Shown here one piece after another: positions 1 to 8,712 of a stretch of DNA of 64,000 bases. The stretch is from contig NZ_MDDV01000013.1 of NCBI RefSeq assembly GCF_001854885.1, positions 62,001-126,000 of the forward strand, given 5' to 3'. Below the pieces are notes generated by a model. That model saw only the letters and a list, made by a program, of their open reading frames with translations. It had not been told where the DNA came from and did no database searches. The DNA comes from Ensifer sp. LCM 4579 (lineage in GTDB: Bacteria > Pseudomonadota > Alphaproteobacteria > Rhizobiales > Rhizobiaceae). Made by a program: the position numbers and the translations under genes. The stretch's first letter is position 1. Each line of letters begins with the position of its first letter.

Positions 1-668
1 AACATGCCGGAGATGACGAAGAGCGCGATGCGCATCGGCCGCACCGGGACGCCGGCCATGTAGGCTGCATGCTCGTTCGATCCGATCGCGTAGATGCGGT
101 GGCCGAAGACGGTGCGGTGGAGCATGAAGGCCATCAGCAGCCCCACCGCGATCCAGAGCCAGATGATGCCGGGCAGGCCGAAGACGAGCGGCTGGGTCAC
201 GAAACGCGACAGCGCAGGGGCGGCCTGGCCCGAGGGAATGCCCATGCGGATGACGACCAGCAGCCCTTGCAGCACGCCCAGCATGCCGAGCGTCATGACG
301 AGCGGCGGGATGCGCAGGAGGGTCACGCCGAGCCCGTTTAAGAGGCCGAAGAAGGCGCCGGCGGCGAGGCAGGCGGCGATCGCCGGCAGGATGCCGCTGT
401 CGGCGCCGTTCATGACATTACCGGCGATGATCGCCGAGAGCGACACGATGCCGCCGACCGAGAGGTCGATGCCCTCGCGCCCGCCGAGGATGACGACGTT
501 CTGCCCCGCCGCGACGATGCCGAGCAGCGCGGCGACGATCAGCAGCCGCAGGATCTGCCCGCCACTGGCAAAGCCGGGCGACAGAAGCTGGCCGAGATAG
601 AGAAGCGCCACGATCAGCACCAGTGCGACGACGACCGGCTGACGGATAAAGGAAATCACCTGGTTCAT
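1..668 (-). CDS. CUT2 sugar ABC transporter permease (3' end cut by window)
   Basis: Inner-membrane permease of a ribose/xylose-type (RbsC, BPD_transp_2) sugar importer. The visible 222 residues start MNQVISFIRQ and contain several hydrophobic helices. They include the family's NVVILGGREGIDLSVGG stretch and the VFGHRIYAIGSNEHAA loop typical of RbsC proteins. The C-terminus lies outside the window. The start overlaps the stop of the next permease by four bases (ATGA), so the two are translationally coupled and probably form a heterodimer. It is the promoter-distal gene of the operon that begins with the binding protein at 4252. The substrate cannot be read from the sequence. Confidence 0.9.
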   Translation of the reverse strand, partial: MNQVISFIRQPVVVALVLIVALLYLGQLLSPGFASGGQILRLLIVAALLGIVAAGQNVVILGGREGIDLSVGGIVSLSAIIAGNVMNGADSGILPAIAACLAAGAFFGLLNGLGVTLLRIPPLVMTLGMLGVLQGLLVVIRMGIPSGQAAPALSRFVTQPLVFGLPGIIWLWIAVGLLMAFMLHRTVFGHRIYAIGSNEHAAYMAGVPVRPMRIALFVISGM

Positions 669-1657
669 GGCCGCGCCCTCCGGCCGGCAAGCACGCCCGC
701 CATCAACACGAGGAGGATGGCGAGCCCTTGCATGAAGTTCTGCCATTCGGACGGCGTGCCCATGAAGAAAACGAGCGAGTTGATGAGCCCGATCGTCAGC
801 GCTCCCAGGAGCGAACCGACCACGGTTCCCCAGCCGCCGGCAAGGGCGCTGCCGCCGAGCACGACGGCAGCCACGCTGTAAAGCGTCATCTTGCCACCGA
901 CGAGCGGATCGCCGCTTGCCGTATCTCCGGTGATGCAGAAGGCCGCGAGCGCTGCAAAAAGGCCGCAAAGCAGGTAGCCGCGGATGCGGACAGACACCAC
1001 CGGAAGGCCGGTCTGGTAGGCCGCCTGCCGATCGTCGCCGACGGCAAGCAGTTGGGCGGCAAGGCGCGTACGGGCAAGCATGAAAAGGAGCACGAGCAGC
1101 ACGGCGAGGATGTAGAAGACGAAAGGCAAACCGAACAGCCGGCCGCCATAGGTGCGCCAGAAGAGCGTGGGCGCCGGCGTTCCGGCGACCGGCAGGATAT
1201 AAAGCGCAAGCCCGGTAAAGAAGATGCTGGTCGCGAAGGTTGCGACGATCGCCTGCAGGCGCAACGCAGCGACGACGAGGCCGTTGACGAGGCCGCAGGC
1301 AAGCCCGAGCAGCAGGCCGAGCGCGAGCGAAAGCAGAACGGCGCCGGCGCCCCCGCCCCATCGCTCCATCAATACGATGATCGTCACATTGACGAGCGAG
1401 AGGATCGAACCGACGGAAAGGTCGATGTCGCCGGCATAGACGACATAGGTCTGGGCGATCGAAAGCAGGATCAGCGCCATATAGGTGCTGAGGAGGCCTG
1501 TCAGCGCGCGATAGCTGAGGCTTGCGGGCGAGAAGAAGCCGTTCAGGAGAAAAAGTGCCGCGACGATGCCGAGCGCCGGCAGGAAGGGATAACGCTCGAG
1601 CAGCCTGCGGATGCTGCCGACGCGGCGCGACATCGGGCCTGTTGCGATCTCTGCCAT
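665..1657 (-). CDS. CUT2 sugar ABC transporter permease
   Basis: 330-residue RbsC-like inner-membrane permease. The first ~20 residues are cytoplasmic (MAEIATGPMSRRVGSIRRLL) and are followed by about eight to ten hydrophobic segments. The family motif DIDLSVGSILSLVN is present near residue 77, and the conserved AVVLGGSALAGGWGTVVGSL loop is near residue 265. Its ATG overlaps the TAA of the upstream ATPase gene by one base, and its stop overlaps the next permease start by four. Two different permeases plus one double ATPase and one binding protein is the usual CUT2 layout when the pore is a heterodimer. Confidence 0.92.
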   Translation of the reverse strand: MAEIATGPMSRRVGSIRRLLERYPFLPALGIVAALFLLNGFFSPASLSYRALTGLLSTYMALILLSIAQTYVVYAGDIDLSVGSILSLVNVTIIVLMERWGGGAGAVLLSLALGLLLGLACGLVNGLVVAALRLQAIVATFATSIFFTGLALYILPVAGTPAPTLFWRTYGGRLFGLPFVFYILAVLLVLLFMLARTRLAAQLLAVGDDRQAAYQTGLPVVSVRIRGYLLCGLFAALAAFCITGDTASGDPLVGGKMTLYSVAAVVLGGSALAGGWGTVVGSLLGALTIGLINSLVFFMGTPSEWQNFMQGLAILLVLMAGVLAGRRARP

Positions 1658-3162
1658 TACGCGGCCTCGTAAGCGGCTTGATAGAGATTGTAGCGGGTGC
1701 GTTCGGCGCCGGTGAGTTCTCGGCTGACGGATCCACCGTTGAAAACGAGGATGCGGTTGGCGTTGCCGAGAAGTTCGGCATCCTCCGAGGAATAGAGAAG
1801 GATGCCGAGGCCTTCGGCCGCCAATTGCCGGATCAACGTGAAAAGATCGGCCTTCGCCGAAAGATCGATGCCTTTGGTCGGATCGTCGAGCAGCAGCACG
1901 TCCGGCCGGTCGATCAGCCAGCGGGCGATGATCACCTTCTGCTGGTTGCCGCCCGAAAGCGCGCTGATCGGATCGAAGAGGCTCGCAAATTTCGTGTGCA
2001 TGCTTTGAAGTGCGGGCAGTACCCGATCACGCAGCCTGGACGGGCTCGCGATCATCAAGCGGTCGCGCAGATAGTGGATCGGTGAGACGTTTTCGATGAT
2101 CGGACGGCCGCTGATGACGCCGTCGCGGCTGCGATCGCCCGAGACATAGGCTAAGCCCCGCCGGATCGCATCGCGCGGGCTCGAAGCGTCGAAGCGCTCG
2201 CTGCCGATCCGGATCTCGCCGGAGGTGATCGCGCCGGCGCCGAAAATTGCCCGGAGCAAGGCGGACTGCCCCTGGCCGTGCAAGCCGCCGAAGCCCAGGA
2301 TCTCGCCGCGGCCGACCTCGAAGCTGACATCGCGGAAGCCGGCGCCGGAAAGATTGCGGACCGTCAGCGCGCTCTCCGCCGCGATGTCGACGGCGGCGGG
2401 GACGGAGGATTGCGAGGCCGGCATGTCACCGGCGCCGCCGACCATCAGCCGGATCACGGTGGCGGCATCGGTCTCGTCGAGATTGAGGGTGGTGATCGTC
2501 TCGCCGTCGCGGATGATGGTTACGCGGTCACCGATAGCCTTGATCTCGTCCATGCGATGGGAAATGAAAATGATTCCGCGTCCGCGGCGCTTGAGATTGC
2601 CGAGGATCTCGAAGAAGCGCTCGACCTGGGCGCGGTCGAGCGCCGAAGTCGGTTCGTCGAAGATGAGGAGCGGCGCCTCGCTCGCCAGCGCCTTCATGAT
2701 CTCGACGAGTTGACGCTGGTCGGGGCGAAGATTGCCGACAAGCGCGTCGGCCGCGAATCCTTCGCCGGACACGCCGTCGAACAGCGCAATATAGCGTGCC
2801 GCCCGCTCTTTCAGCGAAACCCGGTCGACGAATAGGCCGGCCCTGACCGGCAGAGCCGCCAGGCAGATGTTCTCCTCGACCGAGCGGTGAGCGGCGAGGC
2901 TGAGTTCCTGGTAGAAGATGCCGATTCCTTGCGCCCGTGCCGATCGCGGTCCGGTGATTGTCGCCGGCGTGTCGTCGATCAGGATTCTGCCGGCATCCGG
3001 TCGCACGCTACCGGCAATGATCTTGCAAAGCGTGCTCTTGCCGGACCCGTTCGAGCCCATCAGCACATGGACCTCGCCGGCCATGACTTCGAGATCGCCC
3101 CGGCGGAGCGCCAGGGTAGCGCCGTAAGCCTTGCTCACGCCGCTCAGTTTCAGTTTCGACAT
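1657..3162 (-). CDS. CUT2 sugar ABC transporter ATP-binding protein (double NBD)
   Basis: 501-residue RbsA/MglA-type ATPase that powers the adjacent permeases. The first nucleotide-binding domain has Walker A GSNGSGKST at residues 36-44, a signature region reading VGNLRPDQRQLVEIMKAL and Walker B LLIFDEPTSALD. The second domain has the degenerate Walker A (GGLHGQGQSA) normal for the family and signature LSGGNQQKV. I chose MSKLKLSGVSKAYG as the start because it gives the family length and begins directly at the first beta-strand. The open frame continues about 97 codons upstream, but that part is arginine/serine-rich shadow of the binding-protein gene. It lies 67 bases after the binding-protein gene, with a long hairpin between them. 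Confidence 0.93.
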   Translation of the reverse strand: MSKLKLSGVSKAYGATLALRRGDLEVMAGEVHVLMGSNGSGKSTLCKIIAGSVRPDAGRILIDDTPATITGPRSARAQGIGIFYQELSLAAHRSVEENICLAALPVRAGLFVDRVSLKERAARYIALFDGVSGEGFAADALVGNLRPDQRQLVEIMKALASEAPLLIFDEPTSALDRAQVERFFEILGNLKRRGRGIIFISHRMDEIKAIGDRVTIIRDGETITTLNLDETDAATVIRLMVGGAGDMPASQSSVPAAVDIAAESALTVRNLSGAGFRDVSFEVGRGEILGFGGLHGQGQSALLRAIFGAGAITSGEIRIGSERFDASSPRDAIRRGLAYVSGDRSRDGVISGRPIIENVSPIHYLRDRLMIASPSRLRDRVLPALQSMHTKFASLFDPISALSGGNQQKVIIARWLIDRPDVLLLDDPTKGIDLSAKADLFTLIRQLAAEGLGILLYSSEDAELLGNANRILVFNGGSVSRELTGAERTRYNLYQAAYEAA

Positions 3163-3181
3163 AAATGTGGTCCGCTGCTGT

Positions 3182-3224
3182 CCGGGCGCGGCGCGGACCG
3201 GTCGTCGATCCGCGCCGCGCCCGG
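3182..3224 (-). other. Strong hairpin between binding-protein and ATPase genes
   Basis: A perfect 16-base-pair GC-rich inverted repeat, arms 3182-3197 and 3209-3224 with an 11-base loop, fills most of the gap between the binding-protein stop (3230) and the ATPase start (3162). No run of T follows, so it is unlikely to be a full terminator. Hairpins in this position of ABC operons commonly protect the upstream mRNA segment or attenuate readthrough, giving more binding protein than membrane parts (family knowledge; role here inferred). Confidence 0.7.
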
Positions 3225-3229
3225 GATGC

Positions 3230-4252
3230 TCATTTGAAGAGCGCTTCCGCTTCTTCGATCGAAAGCGAGCTCGTATAGGAATAATAGCCGGGCTTGCCTT
3301 CGAGCTGCTTTGCCGCTTCCTCGACATTCTCGCTGTCGATGAAGGGGATCGGCAGGTAGAGCGCGTTGCCGTACTGGCCGGCCTTCGCCGGCTCCTTGAG
3401 TTCCTTGCCCTGCAGCATAAGGACGGCGACGTTGAGCGCGCTTGCCATGACACCGGGCGGGTTGACGGTGGCGCCGGAATTCAGGTCCTCCTTGATCCAG
3501 AGATCGATGAAGTCCTTGCGGATTTCGCCGGTCGCGGCGATCTGGTCCTTCTTGCCGGCATCCATGATCGACTTCCAGGCACCGGCGGCCATGCCGTCCT
3601 GGACGAAGACGCCGTTGATGTCGGGATAGGTGGCAAGGATGTTCTGCATCGCCTGCTGTCCCTGCGCCTGGTCCCAATTGGCATTGACCTCGTTGACGAT
3701 CTGGATGTCAGGATGATCTTTGAAGACCTGCCGGTAGCCCGCGACGCGCATCTCGTTCGCCGGATGGCCGGCGACGCCGTTGATCGCCACCACCTTGCCC
3801 TTGCCGTCAAGTGTCTTTGCAAGCCACTCGGCGCCGGCGGCACCCCAAGCGGTCTGGTCGATGCCGACATAGATCGCGTCGGGCGACGAAACCTCGGCAT
3901 CCGTCGCGATCACCAGGATGCCGGCTTCCTTCGCCTGCGCAAAGATCGGATCGAAGGCCGTCGGGCTGTTCGGGTTGATGATGATCGCGTCCACGCCCTC
4001 CGCGATGAAATTGCGAACATGGGCAATCTGCCCGGGCACGTCGACATTGGCGCTCTGCACCGAGACCTCGACATCGACGCCGCGCTCCTTCCATTTCTCG
4101 GCCGCCGCCTTCGCCTCGTCGATCATCTGGGTGCGCCACTCGCTGCCGACCCAGCCGTTCGAAAGACCGATCTTGAAGGTCTCGGCAAAAGCCGAGGCCG
4201 AAATCGCCATGGATGCAACCGCACCCATCGCAAAAGCAATAAACCTCTTCAT
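3230..4252 (-). CDS. CUT2 sugar ABC transporter periplasmic binding protein
   Basis: 340-residue Peripla_BP_4 (ribose-binding-like) protein. It has a Sec signal peptide (MKRFIAFAMGAVASMAISASAFA, cleavage near residue 23). The mature protein begins ETFKIGLSNGWVGSEWRTQM, and the family segments IAEGVDAIIINPNSPTA and GVFVQDGMAAGAWKSI are present. The start is set by GGAGG just upstream of ATG at 4252; an in-frame ATG six codons earlier lacks this and would spoil the signal peptide. It is the first gene of the transporter operon and lies about 40 bases downstream of a LacI-type operator. The sugar is unknown. Confidence 0.92.
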   Translation of the reverse strand: MKRFIAFAMGAVASMAISASAFAETFKIGLSNGWVGSEWRTQMIDEAKAAAEKWKERGVDVEVSVQSANVDVPGQIAHVRNFIAEGVDAIIINPNSPTAFDPIFAQAKEAGILVIATDAEVSSPDAIYVGIDQTAWGAAGAEWLAKTLDGKGKVVAINGVAGHPANEMRVAGYRQVFKDHPDIQIVNEVNANWDQAQGQQAMQNILATYPDINGVFVQDGMAAGAWKSIMDAGKKDQIAATGEIRKDFIDLWIKEDLNSGATVNPPGVMASALNVAVLMLQGKELKEPAKAGQYGNALYLPIPFIDSENVEEAAKQLEGKPGYYSYTSSLSIEEAEALFK

Positions 4253-4293
4253 AAGATCCTCCCAACTCATGCGAGGCTTATGAAGCCAGAAAA

Positions 4294-4307
4294 TGTAATC
4301 GATTTCA
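4294..4307 (-). promoter_or_regulatory. LacI-family operator upstream of the CUT2 operon
   Basis: The 14-base near-palindrome TGTAATCGATTTCA, centred on CG, matches the LacI/GalR operator pattern (TGNAANCGNTTNCA). It sits 42 bases upstream of the binding-protein start, where a repressor would block the promoter. The LacI-type regulator at 4848-5909 is the obvious candidate to bind it (inference). Confidence 0.75.
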
Positions 4308-4357
4308 ATGACGATCTGTCGTTGTGCGCCGGTGTGGCTCAGGTGCTGCTGTCGCGA

Positions 4358-4678
4358 TTATCGCGACTGACGCGCGATATAGGCGACGAGGTCGGCGATC
4401 TCCGATCGCGCAAGCGACAGCGGCGGCATGCGGGAATGGGTGGGATCCGCCAGGAACGCGGTGAGCGCGGCCTCGTCGAGCCGCTTCGAACTGCCGATCT
4501 CGGCAAAGGTCGGAACCATGTCCGAGCCTCGGCTTTGACCTGGAGCGACCACGTGACAGCCGGCGCACCAGCGCTCGGCGATCCGCTCGCCATTCGCCCA
4601 ATCGGCCGCAGCGCTCTGCCCTGCCAAAAGGCCGATGAGAGCCAGCGCCACCGTCACGCGTGGAACGCATATGTGCAT
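4358..4678 (-). CDS. Small mono-heme c-type cytochrome
   Basis: 106-residue exported class I cytochrome c. It has a signal peptide (MHICVPRVTVALALIGLLAGQSAA) followed by the heme-attachment motif CAGCH at residues 38-42. A distal SRMPPLSLARSEIADLVAYI segment supplies the likely methionine ligand and the closing helix. The start at 4678 follows a GGGGAG ribosome site. The open frame extends 51 codons further upstream but would bury the signal peptide. It sits between the sugar-transporter operon and its LacI regulator, all on the same strand. Its redox partner is not evident; a periplasmic dehydrogenase partner is not encoded nearby. Confidence 0.88.
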   Translation of the reverse strand: MHICVPRVTVALALIGLLAGQSAAADWANGERIAERWCAGCHVVAPGQSRGSDMVPTFAEIGSSKRLDEAALTAFLADPTHSRMPPLSLARSEIADLVAYIARQSR

Positions 4679-4847
4679 CGTCGCAACTCCCCGCCATTCG
4701 GCCAACGCATGATCTTTCCGATGGTAGCCTGCTTTCGTTTCGGCGCAACGGGGCGCAAGGTCAGTTCGCAATCGCCCCGGCCTGGCGGCGGTCGCAGTTC
4801 CGGCGCAGGAGCACGATACATTCCGGCTCATGCGACACGGAGGCAGC

Positions 4848-5909
4848 TCAGTTCCACGCGGCCAGCCGCGCCCCGACCGTCTCCTCGGCTGCCGCTGGCC
4901 GAGCCATGCTGCCGCGCCAGACGATCTCGGTGGCGAGGATCACCTTCTTGGCGACCTCGCGCCCGGAAAGGCGCTCCAGCAGCAGGTCGACCGCGGTTTC
5001 GCCGATCAGTTCTGCCGGAATCTTCACCGTGGTCAGCGGCGGAGCAAGGAATTGCGCTACCGGAATGTCGTTGAAGCTGGCGACCGCCACGTCTTCGGGA
5101 ATTCTGAGCCCCAGTTCCCGGATTGCCCTGTAGGCGCCGAGCGCCATGTTGTCGTTGCAGGTGATGAGCAGCGTCGGCGGATTGGGCTTCGACAGCATCG
5201 CCTTGGTCAGCATGTAGCCGCTGTCGGGCGTCAGGCGCTCGACCATGCACAGATCCGGATCGTAGAGTCCTGCCTTCGTCATCCAGTCGATAAAGGTGCG
5301 GCAACGCCGCTCCGCATGGATGTTGTCGGGCCCGTAGAAGGCGTCCACCCAACCGACGAAACCGATCCGGCGATAGCCCATACCGTGGGCAGCTTCCAGG
5401 AGCCGGGTCATCGCATGGGCGACGTCGCTCAACACGCTGTCGTCCAGGTCTCCGATCGGCGCATAGTCGGCAAAGACGAGATGGCGGCTATGGCGGCGCA
5501 GCCATTCGAGCTCCTCGCCATAATAGTGCCCGACGGCCACCACGCCCGAGGCGCCCTCGAGGACGGTTGCTTCCGGAGCGTTACCCGTGAGGAAGACCTT
5601 GACGACCTCGCTCTTCAGGGCCTGACAGCGGCTTTCGATGCCGAGCCGGACGCCGACGTAATAGGGGTCGGCAAGTTCCTTGGCGGGGTCGAGGAAATGC
5701 ACGAGCGCGATCTTCAGCCCGGCACCGAGGCTTTGGGCGGCTGCGCGGCTGCGGTTGCGCGGCGTCGCATAATTCAGCGCTTCCGCCGTCTCGATGATCG
5801 CCTGCCGCTTCTTCGTCGAGATCGAGAGCGTCGGATCGTAGTTCAGGACCCGCGAAACGGTTGCCGATGATACGCCGACGGCCGCAGCGATTTCCTTGAT
5901 TGTCACCAT
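4848..5909 (-). CDS. LacI-family transcriptional regulator
   Basis: 353-residue repressor-type protein. The N-terminal LacI helix-turn-helix (TIKEIAAAVGVSSATVSRVL, residues 3-22) and hinge helix are followed by a periplasmic-binding-protein-like sensor domain ending in the family segment PAELIGETAVDLLLERLSGR. It probably controls the CUT2 operon to its left, through the operator at 4294-4307, and perhaps the cytochrome gene. A TAAAATTTTA palindrome at 5946-5955, about 37 bases before its start, may be its own promoter or operator. The effector sugar is unknown. Confidence 0.9.
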   Translation of the reverse strand: MVTIKEIAAAVGVSSATVSRVLNYDPTLSISTKKRQAIIETAEALNYATPRNRSRAAAQSLGAGLKIALVHFLDPAKELADPYYVGVRLGIESRCQALKSEVVKVFLTGNAPEATVLEGASGVVAVGHYYGEELEWLRRHSRHLVFADYAPIGDLDDSVLSDVAHAMTRLLEAAHGMGYRRIGFVGWVDAFYGPDNIHAERRCRTFIDWMTKAGLYDPDLCMVERLTPDSGYMLTKAMLSKPNPPTLLITCNDNMALGAYRAIRELGLRIPEDVAVASFNDIPVAQFLAPPLTTVKIPAELIGETAVDLLLERLSGREVAKKVILATEIVWRGSMARPAAAEETVGARLAAWN

Positions 5910-5966
5910 TTTTACGTTCCCGCGTGCCTATCCTCTTTCGTTTAGTAAAATTTTATCGCCGCCATT

Positions 5967-6902
5967 TCAATCACGAGCAGCGGCCAAGGTGGTGACGGAT
6001 TCGCTTGTTTTCTGTCCATTCGGCGCCACGCTCGCATACATGCCGGTCGTGCGGAACTCGGTGGGACTTGCGCCGAAGACGCGGCGGAAGACCTTGGCGA
6101 AATAGTTGGGATCCTCGAAGCCGGATAGGATCGCCACCTCCTTGACCGGCAGGTCCGCGGTCTTGGTGAGAAGCTTGACCGCCCGCTGCAGCCGCTTTTG
6201 CAACACGAATTCTGCCGGCGGCATGCCTTCGCTTGCCGCGAAGACGCGGGAGAAATGCGCCCGGCTCAAGCCCGAAATCCGGGCGAGTTCCTCGACCGGC
6301 AAGGGCTTTTCGAGGTTCGCGATGATATGGTCGATCACATGCTGCATGCGGCGATATTCTTCGCTCAGCACCGGATGCGAACCGAAGACATCGTCATAGA
6401 GCGCCATTGCCGCCTCATAGGCGATCGCCGAGGCGCGGCCGGGCGTTTCCGCTCCGGTGATGAGCCGCAGACTGCAGTCGGCGAGATGCTCGATCGTTTC
6501 CGGATGCAGCCTGACGACCGGACCGGTGACCGCCAGAATGGCGCGGTGGATGCGCAGTGCCTCCTCGCCGTTCATCGATATCCAGAAGAATTCCCAGCGG
6601 CCGCCGTCCTCGAGCCAGTAGCGGTGATTGTGCGGCACGAGCAACAGCAGCGTCTCGCCCTCGCGCAGGCGATAGGTACGGTTCTCATATCGCAGATTGC
6701 CGGCCCCGCCGATCGTGTGCTGCAGCACCGTGAACGGCGTCTGTCCGCGCTTCCGGCCGTCCCAGTCATAGCCCGCATCGGTCCGGATCTCATAGCCGGT
6801 GCTCGTGGGCATGGTGTGCAGGCTCTGCCGTCCCCGTGGGAGTGAAACGGTCCGCATCACCGGCCCTCTATCGATCAATTGCTGCAGCACAGTATTACCC
6901 AT
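5967..6902 (-). CDS. AraC-family regulator of the alpha-galactoside locus
   Basis: 311-residue AraC/XylS activator. The N-terminal cupin-like sensor domain has YENRTYRLREGETLLLLVPH near residues 85-104. The C-terminal double helix-turn-helix runs from about residue 200 (PLPVEELARISGLSRAHFSR) and ends in the family signature GFEDPNYFAKVFRRVFGASPTEFR. An AGAGGT ribosome site precedes the ATG. It is divergent from the GH4 gene at 7077. In S. meliloti an AraC-like activator named AgpT controls the alpha-galactoside genes; by context this is probably the equivalent, though I cannot verify orthology. Confidence 0.85.
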   Translation of the reverse strand: MGNTVLQQLIDRGPVMRTVSLPRGRQSLHTMPTSTGYEIRTDAGYDWDGRKRGQTPFTVLQHTIGGAGNLRYENRTYRLREGETLLLLVPHNHRYWLEDGGRWEFFWISMNGEEALRIHRAILAVTGPVVRLHPETIEHLADCSLRLITGAETPGRASAIAYEAAMALYDDVFGSHPVLSEEYRRMQHVIDHIIANLEKPLPVEELARISGLSRAHFSRVFAASEGMPPAEFVLQKRLQRAVKLLTKTADLPVKEVAILSGFEDPNYFAKVFRRVFGASPTEFRTTGMYASVAPNGQKTSESVTTLAAARD

Positions 6903-7076
6903 GAAAGCACAATACCTCTCTAGCGGTGCGACTGATTATACACATAATGGCTGCAGATCACGCAAGGCAACCGGTTTGGCCGGGTTTGGCGGGTGCGGCG
7001 TCTGAAATCAGTTCTATGAATTGATTTTACCCTTTTGGCGCGAGGATCGCGGTCCGCGAGGAGGAACAAGAAGACC

Positions 7077-8549
7077 ATGAGCAGCTTCAAGATCGCCATT
7101 ATCGGCGCCGGTAGCGTCGGTTTCACCAAGAAGCTCTTTACCGATATCCTGTCGGTGCCGGAGCTCAGGGACGCCGAGTTCGCCTTGACCGATTTGAGCG
7201 AGCACAATCTCGGCATGATCAAGACAATCCTCGACCGGATCGTCGAGGCAAACGGACTGCCGACCCGGGTGACCGCGACGGCCGATCGCCGCAAGGCTCT
7301 CGAGGGCGCACGCTATATCATCAGCTGCGTGCGCGTCGGCGGGCTCGAAGCCTATGCCGACGACATCCGCATTCCGCTGAAATACGGCGTCGACCAATGC
7401 GTCGGTGACACGATCTGTGCCGGCGGCATCCTCTATGGCCAGCGCAACATCCCGGTGATCCTCGACTTCTGCGAGGACATCCGCGAGGTCGCCGAGCCGG
7501 GCGCGAAATTCCTGAACTACGCCAATCCGATGGCGATGAACACCTGGGCGGCGCTCGAATACGGCAAGGTCGATACGGTCGGCCTCTGTCACGGCGTCCA
7601 GCATGGGGCCGAGCAGATCGCCGAGATCCTCGGCGCCAAAGAGGGCGAGCTCGATTACATCTGCTCCGGCATCAATCATCAGACCTGGTTCATCGACGTT
7701 CGCCTTAGGGGTCGCAGGGTCGGCAAGGATGAGCTCGTCGCCGCCTTCGAGGCGCATCCGGTGTTCTCGAAGCAGGAGAAGCTGCGCATCGACGTGTTGA
7801 AGCGTTTCGGCGTCTATTCGACGGAGAGCAATGGCCATCTCTCGGAATACCTGCCGTGGTACCGCAAGCGCCCGGACGAGATCGCCAGATGGATCGACAT
7901 GTCGGATTGGATCCATGGCGAAACGGGCGGTTACCTGCGCTACTCCACCGAAACCCGCAACTGGTTCGAGACGGAATATCCGCGCTTCCTCGAAGAGGCG
8001 GCTAGGCCGCTGGAAACGATCAAGCGCTCGAACGAGCATGCGAGCCATATTCTCGAAGCGCTCGAAACGGGCCGTGTCTATCGCGGCCACTTCAACGTCA
8101 AGAACAATGGCGTCATCAGCAACCTGCCGACCGATGCAATCATCGAATCGCCGGGTTTCGTTGACCGCTTCGGGATCAACATGGTGTCCGGCATCACGCT
8201 GCCGGAGGCCTGTGCCGCCACCTGCATCTCATCGATCAACGTCCAGCGCATGTCGGTGCATGCGGCGATTGCCGGCGACATCGATCTCCTGAAACTCGCC
8301 GTGCTGCACGATCCGCTGGTCGGCGCGATCTGCACGCCGGAGGAGGTCTGGCAGATGGTCGACGAGATGGTCGTCGCTCAGGCGAAATGGCTGCCGCAAT
8401 ATGCGCATGCGGTCGATGCGGCGAAGGAGCGGCTGAGTAAGGCGACGGTCAAGACCCGCGACTGGAACGGTGCCGCGCGGCGCGATGTGCGCTCGATCGA
8501 GGAGATCCGGGCCGAGAAGGAAGCGGCCAAGTTGCGTGCTGCTGGTTAG
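7077..8549 (+). CDS. melA: GH4 alpha-galactosidase (MelA-type)
   Basis: 490-residue NAD+- and Mn2+-dependent family-4 glycosidase, cytoplasmic, expected to split melibiose/raffinose-type alpha-galactosides. The Rossmann nucleotide-binding loop IIGAGSVGFTKKL is at the N-terminus. The metal-binding cysteine and histidine lie in GLCHGVQHG and SGINHQTWF, and the NYANPMAMNTWA stretch is conserved in the family. The start MSSFKIAI follows GAGGAGG by about 12 bases. An in-frame GTG/ATG 14 codons earlier would add a basic tail not seen in the family. First gene of the agp-like operon. Confidence 0.87.
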   Translation: MSSFKIAIIGAGSVGFTKKLFTDILSVPELRDAEFALTDLSEHNLGMIKTILDRIVEANGLPTRVTATADRRKALEGARYIISCVRVGGLEAYADDIRIPLKYGVDQCVGDTICAGGILYGQRNIPVILDFCEDIREVAEPGAKFLNYANPMAMNTWAALEYGKVDTVGLCHGVQHGAEQIAEILGAKEGELDYICSGINHQTWFIDVRLRGRRVGKDELVAAFEAHPVFSKQEKLRIDVLKRFGVYSTESNGHLSEYLPWYRKRPDEIARWIDMSDWIHGETGGYLRYSTETRNWFETEYPRFLEEAARPLETIKRSNEHASHILEALETGRVYRGHFNVKNNGVISNLPTDAIIESPGFVDRFGINMVSGITLPEACAATCISSINVQRMSVHAAIAGDIDLLKLAVLHDPLVGAICTPEEVWQMVDEMVVAQAKWLPQYAHAVDAAKERLSKATVKTRDWNGAARRDVRSIEEIRAEKEAAKLRAAG

Positions 8550-8570
8550 GTCGTGTGGATGGCCTCAACG

Positions 8571-8712
8571 CCCCTCATCCGGCCTGCCCGTCCTCCGCAG
8601 CAGCTGCGGAGGGTGGACCGGCCACCTTCTCCCCGCAGGCGGGGCGAAGGGACTGCCGGCGCCCGCTCCGTCCCCTCTCCCCGCCTGCGGGGAGAGGGCT
8701 AGGGTGAGGGGC
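8571..8712. repeat. Rhizobial palindromic intergenic repeat, copy 1
   Basis: A mosaic of GC-rich inverted repeats filling the 337-base gap between the GH4 gene and the binding-protein gene. It opens with CCCCTCATCC and closes with its near-complement GGGTGAGGGG. Inside are CCTCCGCAGCAGCTGCGGAGG and CTTCTCCCCGC..GCGGGG hairpins. The same blocks recur at 16361-16592 and 26869-27005. It looks like the RIME/ABC-type intergenic elements of Sinorhizobium. The transcript could fold strongly here, separating expression of the two genes. Confidence 0.85.

Noticed and set aside
3131-5074. 647-codon open frame on the plus strand
   Set aside because: It runs opposite four good minus-strand genes and shows no protein family.
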